A stretch of 64,000 nt of DNA from Lewinellaceae bacterium (GTDB lineage Bacteria > Bacteroidota > Bacteroidia > Chitinophagales > Saprospiraceae), in assembly GCA_016713985.1 (NCBI GenBank), contig JADJOD010000001.1, forward strand, positions 346,501-410,500, read 5' to 3'. Below are positions 56,122 through 64,000 of this stretch, piece by piece. Made by a program: the position numbers and the translations under genes. Position 1 is the first letter of the stretch, and the number at the start of each line of letters is the position of its first letter. The notes beneath the pieces are model-generated. The model did not search any database. It had not been told where the DNA came from and was given only the letters and a program-made list of their open reading frames with translations.

Positions 56122-56189
56122 CCTGTGAATTTTATATCAAACTGCTTGTACGAATTCAAATGCCCGGCCGGTTTGTGCCCTCCCACGCA

Positions 56190-57222
56190 CTATATCGCTG
56201 CTGAAAACTGCCTCAAAAACCGCACGTCATTTTCAAACAGCAGGCGAATATCGCCGATTTCATACAAACGCAACGCCTGCCGCTCGATACCCATACCAAA
56301 GGCAAAACCGATGTATTTTTTCGAATCGATGCCGCACATTTCGAGTACGTTGGGGTCCACCATGCCGCAACCGAGTATTTCGAGCCAGCCGGTGCCTTTG
56401 GTGAGGCGGCTGTTCTTTTCGGTATCGGTGCCGAGCCAGATGTCCATTTCAGCCGAAGGTTCGGTGAACGGAAAAAACGAGGGGCGCAGGCGGATTTTCG
56501 GCGCCCCGAACATTTCCTGCGCGAAGTAGAGCAGCGTTTGTTTGAGATCGGCAAAAGAAACCCCCTCGTCGATATAAAGGCCCTCCACCTGGTGAAATTG
56601 CGCGTGGGAACGGGTGGAGATGGTTTCGTTGCGGTAAACCCGCCCCGGAGCGATGATGCGTATCGGCGGTTTGCGTTGCTGCATCACACGCGCCTGCACG
56701 GGCGAGGTGTGTGTACGCAGGAGCATACCCGGCGCGTCCACGACGTAAAAAGTGTCCTGCATATCGCGGGCGGGGTGGTCTTCCGGCGTGTTCATCGCCG
56801 TGAAGTTGTGCCAGTCGTCTTCTATTTCCGGTCCGTCGGCGACGCTGAAACCCATTCGGGTAAAAATTTCCACGATCCGGTTGAGTGTCACGGCCACGGG
56901 ATGTCGAGATCCGAGCGGCAGGGGGTTCGCCGGGCGCCGTGAGGTCGAGCGAAAGGTCCGCCGCGTTGTCCGCCTGCGTTTCAAAACCGGATTTGAGTGC
57001 CTGGTATTTTTCTTCGGCCTGTTGTTTCAGGCTGTTCATCAGTTGGCCGTATTCCCGCTTGCGCTCGTTGGGTACGTTGCGCATTTCTTCCATGAGGTTT
57101 TTGATCACACCCCTGGAGCCGAGGTACTGGATTCGGAATGATTCGAGCGCCTCCGGGGTGGCGGGCATTTCGGCGGCGAGCGCGTCAAGGGTTTGCTGGG
57201 CCTGGGTAAAGATGTCGGACAT
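56190..57222 (-). CDS. pheS: Phenylalanyl-tRNA synthetase alpha subunit (frameshifted)
   Basis: About 343 aa when one base is removed from the G5 run at 56921-56925. The N-terminal coiled coil (SDIFTQAQQTLDALAAEM, LGSRGVIKNLMEEMRNVP) and the linker DLTAPGEP then join LPLGSRHPVAVTLNRIVEI and the class II core: HPARDMQDTFYV, RTHTSPVQARVM, YRNETISTRSHAQFHQVEGL, and GCGMVDPNVLEM/GFAFGMGIERQAL near the end. It forms the catalytic half of the PheRS heterotetramer; pheT is not in the window. The break falls in a homopolymer in an essential gene, so a consensus error is assumed. Confidence 0.93.
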
Positions 57223-57490
57223 GATGCGTTGCGGGTGACCGGTTAAGAAGTTGACGCAGGTTGTGGCCTGTAAGGATGGGAAAACGGATGAAACGGTTTT
57301 GGTTGCCAGATCAGCACTTGGGAAGTATTCCGGGCCCGCAAAGGTCGGAAAAGGATTGGATTTGGCCAAAAGGCATTTCGCTTTCCCAGAGTTTGAAACA
57401 TTCGGGACGTTGAGGGTTGTAAGTACCTGGACCTAATTATTTGACATATATCAAAATTTTATTTCCTGGTGCAGCCGACCTTTGCAGGAA

Positions 57491-57508
57491 TGTTGCCAAA
57501 AGGCAACA
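57491..57508 (+). promoter_or_regulatory. 18-bp dyad upstream of the GH3 gene, candidate operator
   Basis: TGTTGCC-AAAA-GGCAACA is a perfect 7+4+7 inverted repeat 28 bases before the start codon. A near-consensus -7 element (GACCTTTG, 57478-57485) lies just upstream, so a bound repressor would block the start of transcription. Nothing is seen in 57223-57470. Confidence 0.55.
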
Positions 57509-57536
57509 ATTATTCACTATTCAAGGTCTTGTTATC

Positions 57537-59423
57537 ATGAAATCAACTTTCCGGCTTTTGATTTTTATCGCCCTGCCCCTGATTGCGGCGCTGCTTGCCG
57601 GCGCTGTCAGCAGCCATACGCCGAATACCTTCCGCGACCTCAATAAAAACGGAAAAATGGACGTGTATGAAGACGCCTCGCAGCCCGTCGAAGCCCGTGT
57701 GAACGACCTGCTCAGTCAGATGAACCTGGAAGAAAAAGCGGGTATGATGTTTATTAACGGGGTGTTCATCAACGACGACGGCACCCTTGAGCGCAAACCC
57801 GATGCAAAAGGTTTTGCCGCCCGGCTGCCCCCGGCGTCTGATTATATCGAAGGCCGCAAAATGAACCACTTCAACTACTGGCAAACGCCCGGCACACGCG
57901 CTATGGCGGAAGGTTACAATGCCATGCAAAAAATGGCCGAAAATACCCGCCTCGGCATACCGGTCACGATTGCTTCCGACCCGCGCAACTATTTCAGTAA
58001 CAACATTTTCGCGATGGCAGCCGGCAGTTTTTCGCAGTGGCCCGAGCAACTGGGATTTGCCGCCATCGGCGACGAAAAACTGACTCGTACCTTCGCCGAC
58101 ATGGCCCGGCAGGAATACGTCGCCGTCGGTATTCGTGAAGCCCTGCACCCTATGGCCGACCTCGCTACCGAACCCCGCTGGGCGCGTGTCAGCGGCACCT
58201 TCGGAGAAGACGCCAAACTCTCGGCGCAGATGATCAAGGCATACATTCTCGGCTTCCAGGGCGAACAACTGGGCAGCCAAAGCGTGGCCTGTATGACCAA
58301 ACACTTTTCCGGCGGCGGCCCGCAAAAAGAAGGCCTCGACCCGCATTTTGAGTTTCAGAAAGGCCAGGTTTATCCCGGAAAAAATTTCAACTACCATTTA
58401 ATCCCCTTTGAAGCCGCTTTCGAGGTACACACCGCCTCCATAATGCCTTACTACGGCGTGCCGACGGATCAGACGAGTGAAAATGTAGGCTTCTCTTATA
58501 ACAAGGACATCATCACAAAAATGCTGCGCGAGAAGTACAAATACGACGGCGTGGTTTGCACCGACTGGGGGCTGGTCACCGACGCGCCACTGGGCCCCGG
58601 AGTTGTATGGCCGGCGCGCGCCTGGGGCGTGGAGGCTTTGAGCCGCGCCGAACGGGTGCAAAAGATCATCGAGGCCGGTTGCGATCAGTTTGGCGGCGAA
58701 AACAGCCCCGAACTGGTGATCCAACTGGTCAGGGAAGGGAAAGTAAGCGAGGCACGTATAGACCAGTCCATCCGGCGCCTGCTCCGGCAGAAATTTGTGC
58801 TGGGGTTGTTTGAAAACCCTTATGTCGACGTGGAAAAAGCCCTGCAAACCGTCGGGAAGCCGGAATTTATCAAAGCCGGCGAAGTGGCTCAGCGCCGCTC
58901 GATCACGCTATTGAAAAACGACAAAAAAACCCTGCCCCTGAAAACGGGCAAGTTGAAAATTTACGTCAAAAACGTGGACGCCAAAGTTGCGGCGCAATAC
59001 GGCGAGGTCGTGGACAACCCCAAAAATGCCGATATCGCGATCCTGCGCCTCAATACACCCTGGTACCCGGTGCAAACACAAAATCCCATAGCAAAAGGTT
59101 TCCACCACGGCGACCTGGATTTTAAAGGTGTGGAAAAAGACAGCATTTTGCAGTTGCTGAACACCGTGCCCACCGTCGTTGATATTTACCTGGATCGCCC
59201 GGCGGTAATCCCCGAGATCAGCGCAAAAGCCCGGGCATTGACAGCCAATTACGGCGCGAGCGACGCAGCCCTGCTGGATGTAATTTTTGGCAAATTCAAA
59301 CCCGAAGGAAAATTGCCGTTCGAATTGCCCTCGTCGATGGAAGCGGTGCGCAAACAGAAGGAAGACCTGCCGTATGATTCGGAGAAACCGCTGTACCGGT
59401 TCGGGTTCGGGTTATCGCTCTGA
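57537..59423 (+). CDS. Glycoside hydrolase family 3 protein, secreted
   Basis: The 628 aa protein has a signal peptide (LLIFIALPLIAALLAGAVSS), a short calcium-loop-like DLNKNGKMDVYED typical of this subgroup, then the GH3 N-terminal barrel (VNDLLSQMNLEEKAGMMF; substrate-binding KHFSGGG) with the nucleophile Asp in YDGVVCTDWGLV (about residue 345) and the GH3 C-terminal domain, ending KPEGKLPFELPSSMEAVRKQ. It lacks a fibronectin-III domain. Such enzymes release glucose or xylose from oligosaccharides in the periplasm. A dyad operator upstream suggests induction. Confidence 0.9.
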   Translation: MKSTFRLLIFIALPLIAALLAGAVSSHTPNTFRDLNKNGKMDVYEDASQPVEARVNDLLSQMNLEEKAGMMFINGVFINDDGTLERKPDAKGFAARLPPASDYIEGRKMNHFNYWQTPGTRAMAEGYNAMQKMAENTRLGIPVTIASDPRNYFSNNIFAMAAGSFSQWPEQLGFAAIGDEKLTRTFADMARQEYVAVGIREALHPMADLATEPRWARVSGTFGEDAKLSAQMIKAYILGFQGEQLGSQSVACMTKHFSGGGPQKEGLDPHFEFQKGQVYPGKNFNYHLIPFEAAFEVHTASIMPYYGVPTDQTSENVGFSYNKDIITKMLREKYKYDGVVCTDWGLVTDAPLGPGVVWPARAWGVEALSRAERVQKIIEAGCDQFGGENSPELVIQLVREGKVSEARIDQSIRRLLRQKFVLGLFENPYVDVEKALQTVGKPEFIKAGEVAQRRSITLLKNDKKTLPLKTGKLKIYVKNVDAKVAAQYGEVVDNPKNADIAILRLNTPWYPVQTQNPIAKGFHHGDLDFKGVEKDSILQLLNTVPTVVDIYLDRPAVIPEISAKARALTANYGASDAALLDVIFGKFKPEGKLPFELPSSMEAVRKQKEDLPYDSEKPLYRFGFGLSL

Positions 59424-59428
59424 ACACT

Positions 59429-60682
59429 TTATTTTTTGGGCCCGGGTTTGCCCTGTTCCCGCCCTTTCGGATGCCTCTGGCCCCGGAAGGGCGTTTTTTT
59501 GCCGTCTCTTTTGGGTCCCCGCGGGTCGCGGCGTGGCGATTGTTCGTCGATCGATGCGAGGTGGGCCGGCAAAGCGATTTTGGGGATTTCGTTGCCGATG
59601 AGTTTTTCGATCCGTTTGAACCGGTGCAGGTCGGTGTGGGATACCAGCGTAAGCGCGGCGCCTTTGCGGGCGGCGCGGGCCGTGCGACCCACACGGTGCA
59701 CGTAATCTTCGGCATCGCGTGGAACATCGAAGTTGATCACCAGGTCAATACCATCCACGTCGATGCCCCGGCTGAGCACGTCAGTGGCTACTAGGATGTC
59801 TACCTGCCGGTTGCGGAATGCCAGCATCATTTGTTCCCGTTCGTTTTGTTCCAGGTCGCTGCTGATCATGCCCGCGTTAAATCCCTTGGCTTTGAGTTTT
59901 TGGTACAATTGCCCTACCGCCTGCTTCGTGGAACTGAAAATGAGGATGCACTGCCCCGTTTTGTCTTTCAATATTTCGGTGATCAGCGGCATTTTTTGCC
60001 GGTCATTGACCATGTATACACTTTGAGTAACTCCTTCGGCGGGTTTGGAAAGTGCGATGCTGACCGTAACGGGGGTTTGCAGAAGCGTGCGCGCGAAACG
60101 CATGACGTCCTGCGGCATGGTTGCGGAAAAAAGCAGGCTTTGGCGTTTGGGATTGAGCGTGTCGATAATACGTTTGAGATCGGGCAAAAAACCCATATCA
60201 AGCATCCGGTCCGCTTCGTCGAGCACCAGAAAACGCAGGCGCGAAAAATCCGTGTAGCCCATATTGATGTGGGCGATCAGGCGACCCGGGGTAGCCACGA
60301 TAATGTCTGCGCCACGGGTAATCGCTTCTTTTCCGCGGGAAAAATCTTTCCCGCTGCCGCCGCCATAAATAGCAATGGAGGAAACTCCGGTAAAATACGA
60401 ATAAGCCTCCACAGCCTGGTCAATCTGCATGGCCAGTTCGCGGGTAGGCACGATGACGAGGGCCTGCGTAAAGCCGGACTCGCCGGAATCCATGATCAAA
60501 TCAATAATGGGGAGCACAAACGCGGCCGTTTTGCCGGTACCGGTCTGGGCAATGCCGATGAGGTCTTTTCCCTGCAAAATCAATGGGATGGCCTGTTCCT
60601 GGATGGGGGTGGCGGTGGTGAAATTCAGGGCCTCGATGCCCTCCAGCAGGTCGGGGTGAAAGCCAAATTCAGAAAAATCCAA
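59429..60682 (-). CDS. DEAD-box RNA helicase (RhlE-like)
   Basis: The 417 aa protein carries all helicase motifs: Q motif (TTATPIQEQAIP), I AQTGTGKT, Ia PTRELA, II DEAD (LVLDEADRML), III SAT, and VI HRVGRTAR, followed by a basic tail rich in R, K, G and P (KRDGKKTPFRGQRHPKGREQ). RhlE-type helicases unwind RNA in ribosome assembly, mRNA decay and cold response. The only available start is TTG at 60682, directly preceded in frame by TGA. A near-consensus CATCTTTG element lies at 60718-60725. It is convergent with GH3, 5 bases apart. Confidence 0.92.
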   Translation of the reverse strand: MDFSEFGFHPDLLEGIEALNFTTATPIQEQAIPLILQGKDLIGIAQTGTGKTAAFVLPIIDLIMDSGESGFTQALVIVPTRELAMQIDQAVEAYSYFTGVSSIAIYGGGSGKDFSRGKEAITRGADIIVATPGRLIAHINMGYTDFSRLRFLVLDEADRMLDMGFLPDLKRIIDTLNPKRQSLLFSATMPQDVMRFARTLLQTPVTVSIALSKPAEGVTQSVYMVNDRQKMPLITEILKDKTGQCILIFSSTKQAVGQLYQKLKAKGFNAGMISSDLEQNEREQMMLAFRNRQVDILVATDVLSRGIDVDGIDLVINFDVPRDAEDYVHRVGRTARAARKGAALTLVSHTDLHRFKRIEKLIGNEIPKIALPAHLASIDEQSPRRDPRGPKRDGKKTPFRGQRHPKGREQGKPGPKK

Positions 60683-60755
60683 TCAAGTCGAAATTTAATA
60701 ACAAATAAAACGCTGCGCAAAGATGGCGAATTTTTGGGTAATGCCGGCCCCGTAC

Positions 60756-60799
60756 CGCCAGGCTCCGGTGGGTATGGGCCTGCCAACCGAAGCCTGGCG
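60756..60799 (-). repeat. Hairpin abutting the ABA4-like gene stop
   Basis: CGCCAGGCT (60756-60764) and AGCCTGGCG (60791-60799) pair perfectly, continued by CGGT/ACCG after one mismatch. It begins 1 base after the stop codon and has no U-tract. Confidence 0.6.
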
Positions 60800-61225
60800 T
60801 CACAATTCCCACTTTTTCGTGCGAAAAAAACGCACCACGAGGTAGAGCAACAGGCCTGCCGGGCCGGTCAACATCGTCAGCAACAGGCTGGGAATCAGGA
60901 AAATATGTCCAATTTTCAACTGCCGCGCGTCATGCGTTTGCCAGGTGCCCACGAGCAGGCAGAACGACAAATAATTCAGCCAGCCGGTGAGCAGCATTTC
61001 TTTGCTGCGAAACAGGTTTTTAAATCCTTCCAGCGAAAGCAGATTGCCCACAGCCTCTTCTCCTGCTAAGTAGGAAAAAGTAAAAATAGCCGCCGCAATG
61101 AGCAAAATGATCGCTGCGCCGAACGAAACAGGCTCGGTGTATTGCCACCTGGGGGCAAAAATCAGCAAGGCCCAGGGGATAAAAATCAGGATGCTGGCGT
61201 ACCAGTAAAAGTCGTCGGCAGACAT
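60800..61225 (-). CDS. ABA4-like (DUF4281) membrane protein
   Basis: The 141 aa protein has four hydrophobic helices (about residues 8-25, 34-55, 79-93, 106-133). Recognisable features are LIFIPWALLIFAPRW, the SLEGFKNLFRSKEMLLTGWL segment, YLSFCLLVGTWQTHDARQ and the closing LTMLTGPAGLLLYLVVRF. ABA4 in plants acts in neoxanthin formation; bacterial relatives are inner-membrane proteins of unknown function. Single gene between nadC and the helicase. Confidence 0.8.
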   Translation of the reverse strand: MSADDFYWYASILIFIPWALLIFAPRWQYTEPVSFGAAIILLIAAAIFTFSYLAGEEAVGNLLSLEGFKNLFRSKEMLLTGWLNYLSFCLLVGTWQTHDARQLKIGHIFLIPSLLLTMLTGPAGLLLYLVVRFFRTKKWEL

Positions 61226-61255
61226 GGTTGTTGTTGGTTGTAGGTTATTGGATGA

Positions 61256-61391
61256 GGGTGTCTCAAAAGGGCGATGAGGGTTTATAAAAGTTTATCAGGT
61301 TGATATTTTGATCCGAAAAGGCACTAATTTATGCCATTTTTCAATCCAAACATCAACTTTCATCAACCATTATCAACCCTTTGAGACACCC
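61256..61391 (-). repeat. Long inverted repeat with TTATCAACCCT words after nadC
   Basis: Outer arms GGGTGTCTCAAAAGGG (61256-61271) and CCCTTTGAGACACCC (61377-61391) pair with one gap. Inner arms carry GTTTATCAGGTTGAT and ATCAACTTTCATCAACCATT type words. The right arm ends 17 bases past the nadC stop. The word matches the repeat at 41150-41236. Confidence 0.8.
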
Positions 61392-61407
61392 ACAACAATA
61401 ACCAGCC

Positions 61408-62268
61408 TCACTTTTGAATTTTCAGGCTGAGGTCGAGCGGTTGAGCGGAGTGGGTGAGCGCGCCGGTGGAAACGTAATTCACACCGGTCTGGGCGTATTT
61501 GCGCACGTTGAACAGCGTGATACCGCCGGAGGCTTCCGTTTCGAAGCGGCCGTTTACAAAAGCGACGGCTTCGCGGAGGATCGGTATTTCGAAATTGTCG
61601 AACATAATGCGGGTGATACCGCCGATGCCGAGCAACTCTTCCAGTTCGACGAGGTTGCGCACTTCCACCGTGATGCCAAGGTTCAGGTTTTTTTCTTTCT
61701 GATAGGCCTGCGCCCGCTCGACGGCTTTCCGGATACCGCCGGCTGCATCCACGTGATTGTCCTTGATCATCATCCAGTCGTACAGGCCCCATCGATAGTT
61801 TTCGCAGCCGCCGATGTTAACCGCCCATTTTTCCAAAAACCGGATGAGCGGGGTGGTTTTGCGGGTATCGAGCACTTTTACCGGCAGGTCGCCCACTTCA
61901 AAGGCGAAGCGGCTGCTCAGCGTTGCGATGCCGCTCATGCGTTGCATCGTGTTGAGTACCAGGCGTTCTGCCTGAAGTAAGGCACGGGTGTTACCTTCTA
62001 CTTCAAAGCCGATCTCGCCCCACAGAACGTCTGTACCGTCGGTTTTATGTACGGTGATCTGCACCTCGGGGTCGAGCTGGCGGAAAATATATCCGGCCAT
62101 TTCAACACCCGCCAAAACGCCGTAGTCTTTCACTTTTAATATCGCACGGCTTCTACTGTCGGCAGGAATGGTCGCCAACGAGGTATGGTCGCCGTCGCGG
62201 ACGTCTTCATGAAGCCCGGCGACGATAAAATCATGTATTTGCTGATCGGTGATCTGTGTTGGTCGCAT
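61408..62268 (-). CDS. nadC: Nicotinate-nucleotide diphosphorylase (carboxylating)
   Basis: The 286 aa enzyme converts quinolinate and PRPP to nicotinate mononucleotide in de novo NAD synthesis. Signs are the N-terminal HEDVRDGDHTSLATIP, the LVLNTMQRMSGIATLS helix, the active-site VLDTRKTTPLIRFLEKWAV (about residue 138), MMIKDNHVD and the C-terminal EASGGITLFNVRKYAQTGV. Full length. The gene for the thioredoxin-like protein lies 21 bases upstream in the same direction and may share its transcript. Confidence 0.95.
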   Translation of the reverse strand: MRPTQITDQQIHDFIVAGLHEDVRDGDHTSLATIPADSRSRAILKVKDYGVLAGVEMAGYIFRQLDPEVQITVHKTDGTDVLWGEIGFEVEGNTRALLQAERLVLNTMQRMSGIATLSSRFAFEVGDLPVKVLDTRKTTPLIRFLEKWAVNIGGCENYRWGLYDWMMIKDNHVDAAGGIRKAVERAQAYQKEKNLNLGITVEVRNLVELEELLGIGGITRIMFDNFEIPILREAVAFVNGRFETEASGGITLFNVRKYAQTGVNYVSTGALTHSAQPLDLSLKIQK

Positions 62269-62289
62269 ACTTGCGTTGTTGATTCGTTG

Positions 62290-62850
62290 TTAGTCTTTCC
62301 ATTTAATATTGCAGCCTCCGCTTGGCCGTTGAATACCTTCCACCGGCCGGCCTTCCAGTACTGCATCCAGAGCCGCCCGAAAATCCCCGCCGGTGCTGGG
62401 TATCGGGTTGCGTTTGGGTCTGCTCGCGTCGAGTTGGCCCCGGTAAACCAGTTTCAGGTTGCCGTCGAACACATAGAAATCGGGGGTGCAGGCTGCGTCG
62501 TAGGCGCGGGCCACATCCTGGCTTTCGTCGTAAAGATAGGGGAATGTATAACCCACTTCCCTGGCATGGGCCTGCATTTTATCCGGCGCGTCTTCCGGAT
62601 AAGCCGCTGCGTCGTTGCTGCTGATGCCGACAAACGACACGCCGAGGGGGTGGTACTTCGCTACGATACGCACTATTTCCGGGTTGACGTACAGGACGTA
62701 CGGGCAGTGGTTGCACAGGAACATTACTACCGTGGCCCGCGCGGATGCCATATCACTCAGGCGAAAGGTTTTGCCGCTGACCATGTCCGGAAGTTCAAAA
62801 TCCGGCGCCTTGGTGCCGAGCGGGATCATATTTGATTCTGTGTATGCCAT
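62290..62850 (-). CDS. Thioredoxin-like peroxiredoxin-family protein
   Basis: The 186 aa protein has an AhpC/TSA-ResA type fold without signal peptide: LGTKAPDFELPDMVSGKTFR at the N-terminus, the active site MFLCNHCPYVLYV (CxxC, about residue 46), FVGISSNDAAAYPEDAPDKM and the cis-proline region CTPDFYVFDG. The NHCPY site is typical of a widespread group of cytoplasmic thioredoxin-like proteins of uncharacterised partner. It probably reduces disulfides or peroxides. Upstream of nadC, downstream of thrS. Confidence 0.85.
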   Translation of the reverse strand: MAYTESNMIPLGTKAPDFELPDMVSGKTFRLSDMASARATVVMFLCNHCPYVLYVNPEIVRIVAKYHPLGVSFVGISSNDAAAYPEDAPDKMQAHAREVGYTFPYLYDESQDVARAYDAACTPDFYVFDGNLKLVYRGQLDASRPKRNPIPSTGGDFRAALDAVLEGRPVEGIQRPSGGCNIKWKD

Positions 62851-62903
62851 TTTTCTATGGTTTCAAACGAATTACCTATGGATCAGCCAGCCGGAGGCGG
62901 GCG

Positions 62904-64000
62904 TTACAGCAATTCCTTTACCATCTCTGCAAACGCCGCCACACTCACTGCACCCTGGTCGCCTTCACCCTGCTTGCGCACAGCCACGGTACCCGAATCC
63001 TGTTCCTTTTCACCCACAACGAGCAGAAAGGGAATACGTTTGAGTTCGTTGTCGCGAATCTTGCGCCCGATGGTTTCGTTGCGGTCGTCGACAAAGCCGC
63101 GCAAGTCCTCCGATTCAAGTTGTTGCTTCACCTGGTAGGAATATTCCACAAACTTGTCGGACACCGGCAGGATGGCAAACTGTTCCGGCGAAAGCCAAAG
63201 CGGGAATTTGCCGGCGCAGTGTTCGATCAAAACCGCCGTAAAACGCTCCATAGAGCCGAATGGCGCCCGGTGGATCATCACCGGGCGGTGCGGCTGGTTG
63301 TCGGGCCCGACATAGGTCAGGTCGAAACGTTCGGGCAGGTTGTAGTCCACCTGGATGGTGCCGAGTTGCCAGGAGCGGCCCAGCGCGTCTTTCACCATAA
63401 AATCGAGCTTCGGGCCGTAGAAAGCGGCTTCGCCGAGTGCCGTCACCGTTGGCAGGCCCGCTTCGGCGGCCGCTTCGATGATGGCTTGTTCGGCTTTGCG
63501 CCAGTTTTCTTCCGTACCGATGTATTTGGCTTTGTTTTCGGGATCGCGCAGGCTGATCTGGGCGGTAAATTTGTCAAAACCCAGTTTGGCCAGCACAAAA
63601 CGTGTCAAATCCAGTACGCCGAGGAACTCGTCTTTGAGTTGGTCCTCCGTGCAAAAAAGGTGTGCGTCGTCCTGCGTGAAGCCGCGTACACGGGTGAGGC
63701 CGTGCAGTTCGCCCGACATTTCGTAGCGGTACACCGTTCCGAATTCCGCGATTCGAATCGGCAATTCGCGGTAGGAGCGCGGGCGGTAGCCGTAGATTTC
63801 GCAGTGGTGGGGGCAGTTCATCGGTTTGAGCAAAAACTCCTCGTCCACGTCGGGTGTGAGGATGGGCTGGAACGAATCCTTGCCGTATTTTTCCCAGTGG
63901 CCGGAGGTGACGTAGAGTTTTTTGCCGCCGATATGTGGCGTGATTACCGGCTGGTAACCGCGTTTGAGTTGTTCTTTTTTCAGAAAATCCTCCAAACGTG
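62904..64000 (-). CDS. thrS: Threonyl-tRNA synthetase, C-terminal part (partial)
   Basis: The frame is open at the right edge and holds about 365 residues of the catalytic and anticodon-binding domains. Visible are the zinc-binding MNCPHHCEIY, motif 2 TVYRYEMSGELHGLTRVRGF, TQDDAHLFC, the second zinc His in HRAPFGSMERFTAVLIEHCAG (motif 3 region) and the anticodon-binding domain with RNETIGRKIRDNELKRIPFL. The TGS and editing domains should lie beyond the window. The end at 62904 is followed by the thioredoxin-like gene after 53 bases. Confidence 0.95.
   Translation of the reverse strand, partial: RLEDFLKKEQLKRGYQPVITPHIGGKKLYVTSGHWEKYGKDSFQPILTPDVDEEFLLKPMNCPHHCEIYGYRPRSYRELPIRIAEFGTVYRYEMSGELHGLTRVRGFTQDDAHLFCTEDQLKDEFLGVLDLTRFVLAKLGFDKFTAQISLRDPENKAKYIGTEENWRKAEQAIIEAAAEAGLPTVTALGEAAFYGPKLDFMVKDALGRSWQLGTIQVDYNLPERFDLTYVGPDNQPHRPVMIHRAPFGSMERFTAVLIEHCAGKFPLWLSPEQFAILPVSDKFVEYSYQVKQQLESEDLRGFVDDRNETIGRKIRDNELKRIPFLLVVGEKEQDSGTVAVRKQGEGDQGAVSVAAFAEMVKELL

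Overview
The window is about 64 kb of a Bacteroidota chromosome. The signs are a SusC/SusD pair, two type IX secretion (T9SS) C-terminal sorting tails, many lipoproteins, DUF2723/DUF4159/DUF2024 genes, and at least 17 genes preceded by the Bacteroidota -7 promoter element TAnnTTTG with little or no Shine-Dalgarno sequence. Gene content and moderate-to-high GC would fit the Saprospiria/Chitinophagia side of the phylum, but this is inference. No rRNA, tRNA, CRISPR array, insertion sequence or prophage was seen.

Layout. 1-7.4 kb: end of a T9SS-secreted protein, DUF2024, TfoX-like, a sodium:solute symporter divergent from a SusC/SusD pair. 7.5-11.2 kb: a BlaR1-like M56 protease with four WG modules and a T9SS-like tail, plus its BlaI repressor and a double operator. 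11.3-18.4 kb: housekeeping and accessory genes (DUF1761, Uma2, ALDH7-type dehydrogenase, dienelactone hydrolase, DUF1801, CPBP protease) mixed with gene stubs (WG, GNAT, DinB). 18.4-25.6 kb: TPR protein, response regulator and hybrid histidine kinase, secA. 25.9-28.4 kb: AT-richer accessory island with two small secreted proteins and an OLD-like ATPase/TOPRIM-like gene pair, a candidate defence module. 28.5-35 kb: tetR-tolC-MFP-RND efflux operon. 35-46 kb: def, ruvX, DUF2723 membrane protein, OmpH/Skp, methyltransferase, long PurF, Uma2, purD. 46-52 kb: cysteine-rich secreted pair, DUF4159, M3 peptidase, a small outer-membrane protein, CMD, dtd. 52-64 kb: hisS, thioredoxin-like lipoprotein, glycosyltransferase, SPFH protein, pheS, GH3 glycosidase, DEAD-box helicase, ABA4-like protein, nadC, thioredoxin-like protein and the 3' part of thrS.

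Two window-wide patterns stand out. First, many gene ends carry long inverted repeats whose arms are built by iterating a short local word (7-mers such as GAGTCGT, or GGGTTTCAG, TTATCAACCCT, ATTGCTTCATTGC). Most lie within about 30 bases of a stop codon and lack a U-tract. Second, six to eight genes, including secA and pheS, are broken by a single-base change, almost always in a homopolymer, and hisS has one in-frame TAA at a conserved tyrosine. This looks like residual consensus error rather than real gene loss, so these genes are annotated as whole with the break marked.
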